Source of the DNA: Desulfonatronospira sp.
Lineage (GTDB): Bacteria; Desulfobacterota; Desulfovibrionia; Desulfovibrionales; Desulfonatronovibrionaceae
Length of the DNA: 6,884 nucleotides
Direction: 5' to 3'
Assembly (NCBI GenBank): GCA_003563255.1
Contig: PWSL01000483.1
Coordinates: 1 to 6,884, forward strand
Of the stretch, positions 6,748 to 6,884 are shown in pieces. How positions within the stretch are numbered: position 1 is the stretch's first letter; each line of letters begins with the position of its first letter. A program made the translations under genes and the position numbers. The notes under the pieces are model-generated. The model did no database searches and had not been told where the DNA came from. It saw nothing but the letters and a program-made list of their open reading frames with translations.

Positions 6748-6801
6748 AAGCTGGTTAACTCTACAGCGAAACTTATAAAAACTTTCCAACCTGTCTAAAT
6801 T

Positions 6802-6881
6802 GGGGACAGGCACCCCCGCACTTATTTTTCTGAAGGATGATTGACAGGTTTTAAAAATAAGTGCGGGGAGAGCCAGTCCCC
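6802..6881. repeat. Palindromic repeat B (GGGGACAGGCAC...GAGCCAGTCCCC)
   Basis: The left arm GGGGACAGGCACC begins at 6802 and the right arm GAGCCAGTCCCC ends at 6881. The inner parts pair over CCCCGCACTTATTTTT (6814-6829) with the complement at about 6853-6868, leaving a loop of roughly 23 bases. The tip motifs and their mismatch positions are the same, and in the same orientation, as in repeat A, but the inner stem differs. No 18-bp MITE ends or direct duplication flank this copy within the window, and its right flank is cut by the window edge after three bases. It lies about 65 bp upstream of the PAS-GAF kinase start, close to where its promoter should be. Confidence 0.75.
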
Positions 6882-6884
6882 GGA

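Noticed and set aside
6762..6800. Promoter for the PAS-GAF kinase (TTGGAA or TAGACA with TATAAG)
   Set aside because: The hexamers are weak and their spacing (14 or 18 bp with poor -10) is unconvincing; a promoter must be near here but I cannot place it.
6788..6850. 8-bp inverted repeat AACCTGTC (6788-6795) / GACAGGTT (6843-6850) around the left arm of repeat B
   Set aside because: Short enough to arise by chance and competing with the much longer stem of repeat B.

Overview
The window looks like a signalling locus with mobile-DNA scars from a gram-negative bacterium, most likely a deltaproteobacterial (Desulfobacterota-type) organism. That guess is an inference. It rests on the very large cytoplasmic multi-PAS kinases, a DruA/DUF4338-family gene, a fragment resembling GSU2403-type nucleotidyltransferases, and palindromic repeats with GGGGACAGGCAC / GAGCCAGTCCCC tips. 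No rRNA, tRNA or taxonomic marker gene is present. All genes I can support are read from the minus strand.

Layout from left to right. (1) 1-484: the N-terminal 161 codons of a DruA/DUF4338-family protein, whose 3' end lies outside the window. (2) 546-875: the C-terminal remnant of a nucleotidyltransferase-like protein, cut off upstream by in-frame stops. (3) 876-1134: gene-free DNA holding a 7-bp-stem hairpin and a 14-bp perfect palindrome. (4) 1138-3870: a 910-residue hybrid sensor kinase, REC-PAS-PAS-PAS-HisKA-HATPase-REC. It carries a 14-bp tandem repeat inside the last receiver domain and matching cysteine clusters in two PAS domains. (5) 3871-4184: an intergenic gap holding a 151-bp MITE-like element. 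It has 18-bp perfect terminal inverted repeats and an 8-bp direct duplication (TAAAATAC) on both sides, and contains a 100-bp palindromic core. (6) 4185-6737: an 850-residue sensor kinase, PAS-GAF-PAS-PAS-HisKA-HATPase. Its real start is the ATG at 6737, not the in-frame TTG at 6749. (7) 6802-6881: a second palindromic element with the same tips as the core in (5), just upstream of this kinase.

How the genes may work together: both kinases lack obvious membrane spans and lack any DNA-binding or other output domain. The kinase transcribed first (4185-6737) has no receiver domain. The next one (1138-3870) has a receiver at each end, so it is a plausible phosphoacceptor for its neighbour as well as a kinase in its own right. 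The final output regulator would have to be encoded elsewhere. The most interesting observation is the nested mobile structure between the two kinase genes: a MITE with clear target-site duplication carrying a palindrome whose tip motifs recur, without the MITE ends, at the right edge of the window.
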